Shown here: in pieces, positions 34,756-43,165 of the stretch
Numbering within the stretch: the stretch's first letter is position 1
Layout: every line of letters starts with the position of its first letter
Assembly: GCF_032193765.1 (NCBI RefSeq)
Contig: NZ_JAVBIJ010000001.1
Location: 186,001-250,000 of the forward strand
DNA length: 64,000 nt
Reading direction: 5' to 3'
Source of the DNA: Rhodoferax potami
GTDB lineage: Bacteria; Pseudomonadota; Gammaproteobacteria; Burkholderiales; Burkholderiaceae_C
Notes under the pieces: generated by a model
Told to the model about the DNA's origin: nothing
Databases searched by the model: none
What the model saw: the letters and a program-made list of their open reading frames with translations, nothing else
Translations under genes and position numbers: made by a program

Positions 34756-35426
34756 CACGCGGGCAGCACCTGCTTCAAAAAGGCGGCAATGTCAGCAATC
34801 TCACGCGGGTGCACGCTGTGCGGCATGGGGTAGGTGTGCCACTGCACCGGGTGGCCGAGGGCGGCCAGTGCGTCGCGCGAGTCTTCGCCGCGCTTCAAGA
34901 TCACCACCGGGTCTTGGGTGCCGTGGGCCATGAAGATGGGGGTAGTCGCATTGGCGGCGTTGCGCTCGGTGGCAAAGCGGTCTGCCAGCGGCAGGTAGCC
35001 GGACAGGGCCATCACACCCGCAATTTTGTGTGGCAGGCGCAGCGCGGTGTGCAGTGCCATGGCGCAGCCTTGGCTAAAACCCGCCAATACGATGTGATCG
35101 GCCGCGATGCCACGGGCCACTTCGCGCTCCACCAAGGCCGCAATCGCCGCCTCAGAGCGCTGGATGCCCGCCGCGTCCTGCTTGCTTACCAGGTCCATGC
35201 CATACAGGTCGTACCAGCCGGGCATCACATAACCGCCGTTGATGGTGATCGGGATGCTGGGCGCCTGCGGAAACACAAAGCGGATAGGCTGGCAACCGTC
35301 CAAGTCCAGCTCGGGCACCAGGCCTGCAAAGTCATCGCTGGTGGCGCCCAGCCCGTGCATCCAGATGACGGCGGCCGTGGGGTTGGGGGCGGATTCGAGT
35401 TCGATGCAGTCGAGCAGGGCAGTCAT
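34755..35426 (-). CDS. Carboxylesterase/phospholipase of the dienelactone-hydrolase-like group
   Basis: 223 residues, alpha/beta hydrolase of the Abhydrolase_2 (acyl-protein thioesterase-like) family. Motifs: WMHGLGATSDDF (oxyanion), AGFSQGCAMALH (GxSxG, Ser near 115), HGTQDPVV (Asp near 168) and PMPHSVHPREI (His near 200). Typical substrates are short-chain esters or lysophospholipids. The ATG at 35426 is the family start; an open frame to 35504 overlaps the divergent transporter promoter. Operon with the Hsp70-like gene. Confidence 0.88.
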   Translation of the reverse strand: MTALLDCIELESAPNPTAAVIWMHGLGATSDDFAGLVPELDLDGCQPIRFVFPQAPSIPITINGGYVMPGWYDLYGMDLVSKQDAAGIQRSEAAIAALVEREVARGIAADHIVLAGFSQGCAMALHTALRLPHKIAGVMALSGYLPLADRFATERNAANATTPIFMAHGTQDPVVILKRGEDSRDALAALGHPVQWHTYPMPHSVHPREIADIAAFLKQVLPA

Positions 35427-35494
35427 GGCGCGGGCCTTGGTATTGAATTTGGGAGACGGGTTTATACCCGAGTTGCAGCGGTTATCGTCAAGGC

Positions 35495-36379
35495 ATGTCT
35501 TCACACCGCTTTCATCATGTGCTGCCTTTGTTGGCGGTTTTGGGTTCTGTCACCGCCTTGGGGCTGGGCACGTCGATCGCCAAACAGCTCTTTCCCGTGG
35601 TCGGGTCCCTGGGCACCACGGCCTTGCGCGTGGGCTTTTCGGCGCTGCTGCTTTTGCTGATCTGGCGGCCCTGGCGCTGGGCACTGGCGCCGGCCGACCG
35701 CATGTCACTGCTGCGTTACGGCGTGGCGCTGGGGCTGATGAACTTGCTGTTTTACATGTCGCTACGCACGATTCCGTTTGGCATTGCAGTGGCGATTGAG
35801 TTTTCGGGGCCTTTGGCGGTGGCGCTGTATTCGTCGCGCAAGCCGGTGGACTTTGTGTGGCTGGCGCTGGCGATTGCGGGTCTGGGCCTATTGCTGCCGT
35901 TCGGCGGCAACGTGCAGTCGCTGGATGTGACCGGTGTGCTCTATGCCCTGGCCGCCGCCGCGTTTTGGGGTGCTTACATCGTGTTCGGCAAGCGGGTGGG
36001 CCATTTGCACGCAGGCCACTCGGTGGCACTGGGGCTCACGGTGGCCGCCATCACCGTGGTGCCCTTCGGAGTCTGGCACGCGGGTGCAGCCCTGCTGGAT
36101 CCACATGTTTTATTGATCGGGCTGGTGGTGGCCGCGATCTCCAGCGCCCTACCTATCTCGCTGGAGATGGTGGCCCTCAAGCGCCTGCCGCAAGAGGCCT
36201 TCGGCATCATGACCAGCATGGAGCCGGCGGTGGCGGCCTTGTTAGGTCTGATGTTGCTCCATGAGCAACTCAGTGCCCAGCAGTGGTGGGCCATCGTGTT
36301 CATCATGGGTGCTGCAGCGGGCAGCGCGGTCACTGCCAAGCGCGAGCCGCCGGCGGTTGCAGCCGGTCTCGTGCAGTAA
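35495..36379 (+). CDS. EamA/DMT-family exporter, RhtA-like
   Basis: 294 residues, ten membrane helices in two EamA repeats (about 10-140 and 150-285). LGLGTSIAKQLFPVVGSLGTTALRVG at residues 22-47 and the late segment SSALPISLEMVALKRLP match RhtA, which exports threonine, homoserine and other amino acids. The start lies 68 bases from the divergent esterase start. The substrate is inferred from family only. Confidence 0.85.
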   Translation: MSSHRFHHVLPLLAVLGSVTALGLGTSIAKQLFPVVGSLGTTALRVGFSALLLLLIWRPWRWALAPADRMSLLRYGVALGLMNLLFYMSLRTIPFGIAVAIEFSGPLAVALYSSRKPVDFVWLALAIAGLGLLLPFGGNVQSLDVTGVLYALAAAAFWGAYIVFGKRVGHLHAGHSVALGLTVAAITVVPFGVWHAGAALLDPHVLLIGLVVAAISSALPISLEMVALKRLPQEAFGIMTSMEPAVAALLGLMLLHEQLSAQQWWAIVFIMGAAAGSAVTAKREPPAVAAGLVQ

Positions 36380-36384
36380 GCGCT

Positions 36385-37500
36385 TTACTTGGGCAGCCAG
36401 CCCAGCCCGTGGGCGTGCAGGCTTTGCACATACAGGCGGTCTTTGGTTTCGGTAATCGCCGTGGTTTCGGGGTAGCTGCCGCTCGGGTCTTGCAGGTCGG
36501 CCACTACTTTTCCGTCCTCAGTGAAGGCGATCACATGGCCGTAGGCCTTGGGGATGGGCCACAGCGCACGCGGCAAGCGTAGGGTGAGGCTGCGCAGCCA
36601 TGGCATGGCCGACAAGTTGTCGATGGTGGCGTTGCGGGGCTTGGCAAAACCCAGCCAGATTTTTCCGTCCAGGCCGCGCATCAGGTTGTCGGGGTAGCCG
36701 GGCAGGTTGTCCAGCAGCACCCGGGCTTGTGCGGTGCCTGGGGTGTGGGTGTCAAGGCTGCGCACGTCGAGCTGATGGGCGCTGACCGCAATCTTCCAGA
36801 CCCGGTATTTGCCGGTTTCGTTCACAAACAGTGACTGTTCGTCCCGGCTCAGTGCCACGCCGTTGGCAAAGCTCAAGCCGGTCGCAACCAGGCGGGTGGC
36901 TTTGGTGGCAGGGTCGTATTCCAGAACGCGACCGGTGCTGGACTGCTCCACGATGTCGAGCAGGCTTGCCTCGAAGGTGCCACCCCAGTCTTTGGGTGCA
37001 AAGCGGGTGGAGGCATCGCTGAAATACATCTTGCCGTTTTGAGCGACCACCACCGCATCTGCATAGCGGATCGGGTCGCCGTTCACCGTGTCGGTGAGCA
37101 CGGTCACTTTGGCGTCCGGCGCGATGGACAGCAGCCCTTTGAACGCATCCGCCGCAATCAGGTTGCCCTCTGCATCAAAGTCAAAACCGAGCACGCGGCC
37201 ACCCGTGTTGGCAAACACCTGCTGCGCGCTGCCATCGGCTTCCATGCGCAAGATATTGCCGCTGGCCACCGTCGTGTAGAGCTTGCCGTCGCGGCCGAAC
37301 TGGATATGTTCCGGCCCCACTTCGCCGCGCAGGTCGATCATTTTTAAACCGCTTAGCCGATCGTTGACGGCGTGGGCGCCTTGATAGCCGGGTGCAGTGG
37401 GCGCATCCCACGCCACGGGGCTCACCGGGACTGGCCACAAGAGCAGATACAGCGTGGCGCAGCCCACAACCCCCAAAAGGAGGTTCACAATTTTCTTCAA
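36385..37500 (-). CDS. SMP-30/strictosidine synthase-like beta-propeller protein
   Basis: About 371 residues with a signal peptide or anchor (KKIVNLLLGVVGCATLYLLL) and a six-bladed propeller of the SMP-30/gluconolactonase/LRE and strictosidine-synthase-like group: GPEHIQFGRDGKLYTTVASG, VLGFDFDAEGNLIAADAFKG and NGVALSRDEQSLFVNET are typical blade repeats. Members hydrolyse lactones or bind metals outside the cytoplasm. I chose a TTG start at 37500, preceded by AGGGAA and directly before the signal peptide; a longer frame to 37575 overlaps the next gene. Substrate unknown. Confidence 0.78.
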   Translation of the reverse strand: MKKIVNLLLGVVGCATLYLLLWPVPVSPVAWDAPTAPGYQGAHAVNDRLSGLKMIDLRGEVGPEHIQFGRDGKLYTTVASGNILRMEADGSAQQVFANTGGRVLGFDFDAEGNLIAADAFKGLLSIAPDAKVTVLTDTVNGDPIRYADAVVVAQNGKMYFSDASTRFAPKDWGGTFEASLLDIVEQSSTGRVLEYDPATKATRLVATGLSFANGVALSRDEQSLFVNETGKYRVWKIAVSAHQLDVRSLDTHTPGTAQARVLLDNLPGYPDNLMRGLDGKIWLGFAKPRNATIDNLSAMPWLRSLTLRLPRALWPIPKAYGHVIAFTEDGKVVADLQDPSGSYPETTAITETKDRLYVQSLHAHGLGWLPK

Positions 37501-37540
37501 AGCGTGTTTCCCTGAGAGCCCGAAGCTCGGGCGAATGCAT

Positions 37541-38881
37541 TTAGATTTTGCTGTGGTTGTCGTTGGTGCTGCCACTAGTGCGGGCTTGAGCCTCGACCTG
37601 TGCCACGCGCTTTTCCAGTTGGCTGCTGCGTTGGTGGTGGTGCATCAGCTGGTCCCGCCGGTCGATGGCGGCGCGTCCTGCCCGCACAAACCAGGGCTTC
37701 CACAGGGCCGGTACCTTGGGTGGGCGCTTGATGTTGGGCCCCTCGGCGTTCTGGACATAGTCGGCCAACTGCAAGGCCGGCTGCGTAAAGCGCCGGCTCA
37801 GCCACAGCGCAGTGCCTGCAGTGGCCAGCAGCCCGAGGAGGCCGGTCAACATCATGGGCCAGGTTTTACTCAGTGCTTGCGATGCCACGGCTTCCGCCGG
37901 CTGGTAAATCACCAGGCTGAAGGGCGAGCCCCGTAACGCGAACCGGAGCCAGCCGGCCTCGGTGGTGTAGGGGCCCGCAGGCAGCGCCGCTTTGCTGTCG
38001 CTGGCGGCCAGGGTGCGGCCTTCGGTGTCGATGACCCAGGCTTGGCCCAGCGTCAGCGGGTGTTGTTGCATGACGGCGTTGAGCGCGTCGACTGCCAAGT
38101 CGGTTCCCATGACGCCTACATAGGCGTTGCCGGCGTACACCGGCGCCAGCACAGACACCACCGGAATGCCCTTGAGCGTGTCGGTATGGGGCAGGGTCCA
38201 GACCGGTTCTTTTTGCGGGTTGCGGGTTGGGCCGGCTGCCTCTACGGGGCGGGCGCCTTGTGCCTCCCAGAACACGGCGAGCGCGGTGCCCATGTCGGAT
38301 TTGCCGGTGGCGGCAAACACCTCATCGCGCGATTGCGCGGGGTACACCCAGCGCCAGCGCTGCGGCGCATCGTAAAAATAGCTCCACACCAAGCGGGATT
38401 GGGTGTTGTGGGCGGCAACGACCTGCCCGAGCGCCCCCAAAGGGGCATTGAGCTCGCGCCGGTAATCCCCGCCTGCGCTGGGGTTCACATGGATGGAACC
38501 CATGTCTTTGACCAGGTCTTGCGGCATCCGGTCCCAAGGCGCATCCCGCAGTGGCGCGAGGTTGCGGCGCTCCAGGCGCTCGGCCAGGCTGGCATCCACA
38601 AAACCTGCTTGGCGCAGGTTGCGCTCGGCGCTCTGGCGCATGCCGGCCACATGCTGGCGTGCGGCATCCAGCGGCCCGTTGAGTGCGGTTTGTAGCTGCT
38701 CACCTTGGGCACTGAGTGCCCAGCTTAGGGCCCTTTTCTGGCGGTTGTATTCCGCCCAACTCCCGAGCAACAAGGCCAGAGTCACGCCCCCTATCACCAG
38801 TGCAAGACTGATGTGGTGTGTGCGGAGCATGTGCGATGCGCTGACGACCGGCGCAGAGGAAGGTGGGGCAGTAGGCGGCAT
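37541..38881 (-). CDS. Cache-domain membrane sensor without an output domain
   Basis: 446 residues. A first membrane helix (about 22-41) and a second (about 350-370) bracket a periplasmic double-Cache-like region (45-345) with RWVYPAQSRDEVFAATG and a PVYAGNAYVGVMGTDLAVDAL strand-helix that is typical of dCache_1. After the second helix come a HAMP-like linker and a Gln/His-rich coiled-coil tail (HHHQRSSQLEKRVAQVEAQ), and then the protein ends. No kinase, GGDEF, cyclase or methyl-accepting module is present. The stop is 40 bases before the SMP-30-like start. It may signal through a partner or have lost its output. Confidence 0.72.
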   Translation of the reverse strand: MPPTAPPSSAPVVSASHMLRTHHISLALVIGGVTLALLLGSWAEYNRQKRALSWALSAQGEQLQTALNGPLDAARQHVAGMRQSAERNLRQAGFVDASLAERLERRNLAPLRDAPWDRMPQDLVKDMGSIHVNPSAGGDYRRELNAPLGALGQVVAAHNTQSRLVWSYFYDAPQRWRWVYPAQSRDEVFAATGKSDMGTALAVFWEAQGARPVEAAGPTRNPQKEPVWTLPHTDTLKGIPVVSVLAPVYAGNAYVGVMGTDLAVDALNAVMQQHPLTLGQAWVIDTEGRTLAASDSKAALPAGPYTTEAGWLRFALRGSPFSLVIYQPAEAVASQALSKTWPMMLTGLLGLLATAGTALWLSRRFTQPALQLADYVQNAEGPNIKRPPKVPALWKPWFVRAGRAAIDRRDQLMHHHQRSSQLEKRVAQVEAQARTSGSTNDNHSKI

Positions 38882-38956
38882 AGCGCTATTGTGGCTCCGT
38901 GGCCAGGGCCGGGTGCCGCCGCCGTGCTAAGCGGCCGCGGTGGCACGCCAGCCGGT

Positions 38957-39859
38957 TCAGTTGCCCCGGGCGTTGGGGGGAATCTTGCTTTTCATCTCTG
39001 CCACGGCTGCTCGCCCGGCCACATAGCCTGCCTGGATCAGGTCTTTGCGTGCACCGAAGTCGGTGCTGCTGAAGCGGGCAGTGTCCGGCCGGATCAACAC
39101 GTCGGCTTCTTTGGCCTCCAGATTGGTCAGTGCGCGGCCCATGATTTCAAACGACTGCAAGATGACTTCGTAGAGGCCATGGCCCACGTTGTTTTGGGGT
39201 TTGGTGCCCACGTCCACTGCAATGACCTGGCTGGCGCCCAGAGTGCGCGCAAACCGCACCGGCAGGGGGCTCACCAAGCCACCATCGACCAGCTCCACAC
39301 CGCCCACAACGGCCGGCACAAAAACGCCCGGAATCGCACTCGACGCTCGCACCGCCTGGCCGGTATCGCCGGAGCGCAAGAGCACCGCGTCACCGTTGTT
39401 CAGGTTGGTGGCCACGGCGCCAAACGTGAGCTTGAGCTTTTCAATCGGTTGGTTGCGCACGTATTCGTTGATCAGCTTTTGCAGCGCCTCGCCCGCGAAC
39501 ATGCCGCGTTTGTTGGCCGAGTTGAAGTCGGCCACATCGATATCACGCACCTTGAGGGCGACTTCTTCCATTTGCCAGGGGCTGAAACCCGCCGCATAGA
39601 AAGCGCCCACCAGAGAGCCGGCGCTGGTGCCGACCACCACATCGGGCTTGTAGCCGCTCTCTTCCAGCGCCTTGAGCACACCGATGTGCGCAAACCCGCG
39701 CGCGGACCCACCACCCAGAACAAGCCCGAGCTTGCCGGTGCGCCGGGGTGTGGCCTGCGCGGCGGCCGTGCCTGAGAGGGCGAGGGCGGAGGCCGCCGCC
39801 ACACCAGTAGCCAGTTGACGGGCGAAAGTGCGACGCAGCATGCCGGGCGCTCCCATCAT
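38957..39859 (-). CDS. Patatin-like phospholipase, exported (RssA-like)
   Basis: 300 residues. An N-terminal signal with RR (LRRTFARQLATGVAAASALALSG) suggests export, possibly by Tat. The oxyanion loop LGGGSARGFAHIGVLKAL, nucleophile VVGTSAGSLVG (GxSxG) and dyad Asp in VELVDGGLVSPLPV match the RssA/NTE group. The ATG at 39859 overlaps the OmpA-like stop (ATGA). An ATG at 39841 with GGGAG upstream is also possible and fits the signal peptide better. The coupling with an OmpA-like lipoprotein hints at an envelope role. Confidence 0.85.
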   Translation of the reverse strand: MMGAPGMLRRTFARQLATGVAAASALALSGTAAAQATPRRTGKLGLVLGGGSARGFAHIGVLKALEESGYKPDVVVGTSAGSLVGAFYAAGFSPWQMEEVALKVRDIDVADFNSANKRGMFAGEALQKLINEYVRNQPIEKLKLTFGAVATNLNNGDAVLLRSGDTGQAVRASSAIPGVFVPAVVGGVELVDGGLVSPLPVRFARTLGASQVIAVDVGTKPQNNVGHGLYEVILQSFEIMGRALTNLEAKEADVLIRPDTARFSSTDFGARKDLIQAGYVAGRAAVAEMKSKIPPNARGN

Positions 39860-40476
39860 TTGCCCATCACGGGTTGAATCAAGCCCTTGTCCATCATGGC
39901 TTTGAGGCGGTCCCAGGCGTTCTCGAAGGCGTTGGGCGCTTCTCCACGGGTGATGTTTTCCACTTTTTCTTCCAGGATCACCACCTCGACACGGCGGTTG
40001 AGTTTGCGGCCTTCGTCGTTGGCGTTGGAGGCCACAGGGCGGTTGAACGAGTAGCCTGCGGTGCTCAGGCGCTTGGCATCAATGCCTTGGGCGATCAAGG
40101 CTTCGCGCACGCTACGGGCACGGGCTTCCGAGAGCTCCTGGTTCAGGGCTTCGTTGCCGAGGTTGTCGGTGTGGCCTTCGAGGATCACATTTTTGTCGGT
40201 CTTGGTGTTGATCAACACTGCAACACGCTGCAAATAGGCAGAGGACTCTGTGACGTTCAGGCTGGACTTGCCCGACTCAAACAAGGCCGAGCTCGGCAGA
40301 AAAATCTGAACACCACGCTCCGACTGGGTAATCGGCAAGGTCGGCCCGTTGTACACGGGGGTGGCTGGCACCACTGGCGCCTGCTGGCAAGCGCTCAGCA
40401 ATGCGCCGGTGAGGGCGAGGGCGGCAACTGTGGTGCACAGACGCGCGGCGTGGGTAGAACGGGTGAGGTAAGACAT
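39856..40476 (-). CDS. OmpA-family peptidoglycan-binding lipoprotein
   Basis: 206 residues with a lipobox (LTGALLSAC, Cys near residue 29), so an outer- or inner-membrane lipoprotein. The C-terminal OmpA domain (about 75-180) has LEGHTDNLGNEALNQELSEAR and GYSFNRPVASN, the peptidoglycan (diaminopimelate) binding motif. It is the first gene of a coupled pair with the patatin-like protein. A tail after the domain (KVENITRGEAPNAFENAWDR) is unusual. Confidence 0.87.
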   Translation of the reverse strand: MSYLTRSTHAARLCTTVAALALTGALLSACQQAPVVPATPVYNGPTLPITQSERGVQIFLPSSALFESGKSSLNVTESSAYLQRVAVLINTKTDKNVILEGHTDNLGNEALNQELSEARARSVREALIAQGIDAKRLSTAGYSFNRPVASNANDEGRKLNRRVEVVILEEKVENITRGEAPNAFENAWDRLKAMMDKGLIQPVMGK

Positions 40477-40568
40477 ACAGACAGATCCAAATAAAAGGCC
40501 GCCAACTGGCCCAGACGCATTGAAACGCTTAAGCCGTGGGTCTGTCTAGCAATTGCTTACAAACACTC

Positions 40569-40598
40569 GAAATAGTTCGCCGATCTGCGAACTATTTC
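40569..40598 (-). terminator. Perfect 12-bp stem-loop right after the YnjB-type gene
   Basis: GAAATAGTTCGC-CGATCT-GCGAACTATTTC is a perfect inverted repeat that starts directly after the stop codon of the minus-strand gene. No clear T-tract follows, so it may act as a 3' stabiliser or a weak terminator; the AT-rich, symmetric arms would also suit a protein-binding site. Confidence 0.45.
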
Positions 40599-41798
40599 TC
40601 ATGCCCCGTAGCGCTTGGTCCATTCCTTTTCCAGCGCATCCACCCAGCTACCGTGGGGCTCTGGAATAGCAGGTGCCGGCTTTTCTACTTGGCCGGGCAA
40701 AGGCTTGGCCGCGAATGCAGCGCGCTCGCTGGCGCTGAGCTTGTCGAGCGCGAGCACCGTCGGGTCGCCCCAGACAGAAATGTCAGCCTTGCGGGCTTGC
40801 GCCTCTGCGCTGAGCAAGAAGTTGGCAAATACCTGCGCGCCTTCTTTGGCAGTCGCGTTCACAGGAATCGCGACGAAGTGCGTATTACCAATTGTTCCGC
40901 TACTGAATTGATAGCTGGTGATGCTCGCAGGAAGGCGCTTGGCGGCGATTTCGTTCGCAGCGTCGTTGGGGTTGAAGGTGATTGCAATCGCCACTTCGCC
41001 ATCGGCCAGCATCTGGCGGATCGCCTCGGCGTTGTTGGGGAACTGCTTGCCGCCGCGCCACAGGTGCGGGTGCATCTGGTCCAGCGCTGCCCACAGGGGG
41101 GCGGTGGCTTTGGTAAACGCGTCTGGGGTGACTGGTTTGTAGAGCGCGTCGCGGTTGGCGTTCACATCCATCAGCACTTGCTTCAAGAAGGTGGTGCCGT
41201 GGAAGTTGGGCGGGCGCGGGTAGGTCACGCGGCCGGGGTTGGATTTGGCAAAGGCTTGCAGCTCGGCCAGGTTTTGTGGCGGCTTGGGGGTGCGCTTGCT
41301 GTCGACCATGAAGGTCAGCTGTGCCATGCCCCAGGGAGCCTCCAGGCCATCGGTAGGCTCGGCAAAGTCGAGGCGGGTGGTGGGTTTGCCTTGCACGTCC
41401 ACTTTGGCATACGAGGGCAGGCTTTCTGCAAAGGGCCCGAAGAGCAGGCCCTCGCGCTTCATGGTCAAAAAGTTTTCACCGTTGATCCACACCATGTCCA
41501 CGCTGCCATTGGTTTTGCCAGCGGCTTTTTCGTTGCGCACCCGCTTGATCATGTCGGGTGCGTCGGCAATTTTGACGTGCTGCACTGTCACGCCAAAGCG
41601 CTTTTGCGCCTCGCCCGCGGCCCACTGGATGTAAGCGTTGATGGTCTCCGACCCGCCCCAAGCATTGAAGTACACCGTTTGCCCTTTGGCTTTGGCTTCA
41701 ATGGCAGACCAGGCGGGGGTGGATTGGGCGAAGGCGGGAGGCGCGAGTGCGGCAGCAGTGCCGGCGATCAGTTGGCGACGTGCGATGCGAAGAGTCAT
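40599..41798 (-). CDS. ABC transporter solute-binding protein, YnjB type
   Basis: 399 residues with an RR signal sequence (RIARRQLIAGTAAALAPPAFA) that suggests Tat export to the periplasm. Segments FNAWGGSETINAYIQW, VDMVWINGENFLTMK and SSGTIGNTHFVAIPVNA match E. coli YnjB as I recall it (FNAWGG, VDLLWVNGENF, GTIGNTHFVAIP). YnjB is the binding protein of the YnjBCD importer. The permease and ATPase of that type are 23 kb away at 15510-17823. No other transporter gene is adjacent. The ligand is unknown. Confidence 0.83.
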   Translation of the reverse strand: MTLRIARRQLIAGTAAALAPPAFAQSTPAWSAIEAKAKGQTVYFNAWGGSETINAYIQWAAGEAQKRFGVTVQHVKIADAPDMIKRVRNEKAAGKTNGSVDMVWINGENFLTMKREGLLFGPFAESLPSYAKVDVQGKPTTRLDFAEPTDGLEAPWGMAQLTFMVDSKRTPKPPQNLAELQAFAKSNPGRVTYPRPPNFHGTTFLKQVLMDVNANRDALYKPVTPDAFTKATAPLWAALDQMHPHLWRGGKQFPNNAEAIRQMLADGEVAIAITFNPNDAANEIAAKRLPASITSYQFSSGTIGNTHFVAIPVNATAKEGAQVFANFLLSAEAQARKADISVWGDPTVLALDKLSASERAAFAAKPLPGQVEKPAPAIPEPHGSWVDALEKEWTKRYGA

Positions 41799-41868
41799 GG
41801 TGCGGAGCGTCCTAAAAAAACATGAGTCGGAAAATAACCCCGTTTTCTTACACTGCGGGTATCAGGGG

Positions 41869-43137
41869 TTAAGCCAGCAAGGCTTGTGCAAATTCCCGAG
41901 CGTTGAAGGTTTCCAGCTCATCAAGCTTCTCGCCCACCCCGATGAAGTACACCGGAATCGGCCGCTCGCGGGCGATGGCCGCCAGCACGCCGCCCTTGGC
42001 GGTGCCGTCCAGCTTGGTAACGATCAGGCCGGTGAGGCCGAGCGCGTCGTCGAACGCTTTGACCTGCTGCACTGCGTTCTGGCCAGTGTTGCCATCGATC
42101 ACCAGCAGCACTTCGTGCGGGGCAGTGCCGTCGGCTTTGGCGATCACGCGTTTGATCTTCTTCAACTCTTCCATCAGGTGCAGTTGGGTGGGCAATCGGC
42201 CCGCGGTGTCGACCAGCACCACATCTTTGCCGCGCGCTTTGCCGGCGGTGACCGCGTCGTAGCTCACCGCAGCGGGGTCGCCACCTTCTTGGCTGACGAT
42301 CTCGACCGTGTTGCGGTCAGCCCAGACGGTGAGCTGCTCTCGCGCTGCTGCGCGGAAGGTGTCTGCAGCTGCCAGTAAGACGCTCGCGTTGCTGTCGGCC
42401 AAATGCTTGGTTAACTTGCCGATGCTGGTGGTTTTGCCCGCACCGTTGACGCCTGCCACCATCACCACGGTGGGCGTGTGCTCGCCGATCACCAGGGACT
42501 TTTGCAGGGGTTGCAGCAGCTCGGTGAGCTCGGCAATCAAAATATTTTTCAGCGCCGTCGGGTGGGTCACGCCGGTCGCTTTGACTTTGCGGCGCAGGGC
42601 CGCCGTCAGGTGCTCGGTGGCGGATACGCCCGCATCGGCCATCAGCAGGGCGCCTTCGAGGTCTTCGTAAAGCGCCTCATCAATCTGGGTGCCGACGAAA
42701 ACACCGGAGATGCTGCTCGCGGTTTTGCCCAGACCGGCTTTGAGCTTGTCGAGCCACTTCTGGCGCTCAGGCGGTGTAGCCGGTGGCTCGGGGATCTCAA
42801 TCGGCGCCACCAAGGCGCTGCCAATCAGCGAGCCAGTGCCCCAGGCAGGCGGCGGCGAAGCGGGTGCTGTTTGCACGGCCTGCACGGGTGCCGCTGCAAC
42901 AACGGCGGGCGCCGCAGGGCTGGCTGGTGCAGTGTTCACCGCTGCGGGTACAGGTACAGCTGGGGCTGTGTCAGGCAGCGCGGCGGGCGATGCAGCTGGC
43001 GTGGCCGGGGCAGAAGCCGTGGGCAGTGCCGGGGCGGCTGGCGATGGGGATTCGGCGGCCAGAGGCGCGTCGGGCGCTACCGCTTCAGGGGCCGGAGTCG
43101 TCGAGGAAAAGAATTTCTTTTTGAAAAAACTGAACAT
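41869..43137 (-). CDS. ftsY: Signal recognition particle receptor FtsY
   Basis: 422 residues. The SRP receptor docks ribosome-bound SRP at the inner membrane. A disordered Ala/Pro/Val-rich stretch (about 15-110) replaces the acidic A domain, followed by the N domain (120-205) and the G domain: GVNGAGKTTSIGKL (G1), DTAGRLPTQ (G3), TKLDGTAKGG (G4) and the C-terminal helix. It is divergent from the M16 peptidase gene with only 28 bases between the starts, so promoters must overlap the coding ends. Confidence 0.96.
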   Translation of the reverse strand: MFSFFKKKFFSSTTPAPEAVAPDAPLAAESPSPAAPALPTASAPATPAASPAALPDTAPAVPVPAAVNTAPASPAAPAVVAAAPVQAVQTAPASPPPAWGTGSLIGSALVAPIEIPEPPATPPERQKWLDKLKAGLGKTASSISGVFVGTQIDEALYEDLEGALLMADAGVSATEHLTAALRRKVKATGVTHPTALKNILIAELTELLQPLQKSLVIGEHTPTVVMVAGVNGAGKTTSIGKLTKHLADSNASVLLAAADTFRAAAREQLTVWADRNTVEIVSQEGGDPAAVSYDAVTAGKARGKDVVLVDTAGRLPTQLHLMEELKKIKRVIAKADGTAPHEVLLVIDGNTGQNAVQQVKAFDDALGLTGLIVTKLDGTAKGGVLAAIARERPIPVYFIGVGEKLDELETFNAREFAQALLA

Positions 43138-43165
43138 GAGTGCGTTTCTAGAATCACAGCATTCT

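Noticed and set aside
41799-41868. Terminator after ftsY (AACCCC...GGGGTT with TATTTT)
   Set aside because: The arms are only six bases with a loop of more than 20 bases; too weak to call.
42689-43165. N-terminal extension of the M16 peptidase frame
   Set aside because: It is antisense to ftsY; a signal peptide begins at the ATG 43166, which fits the known family start.
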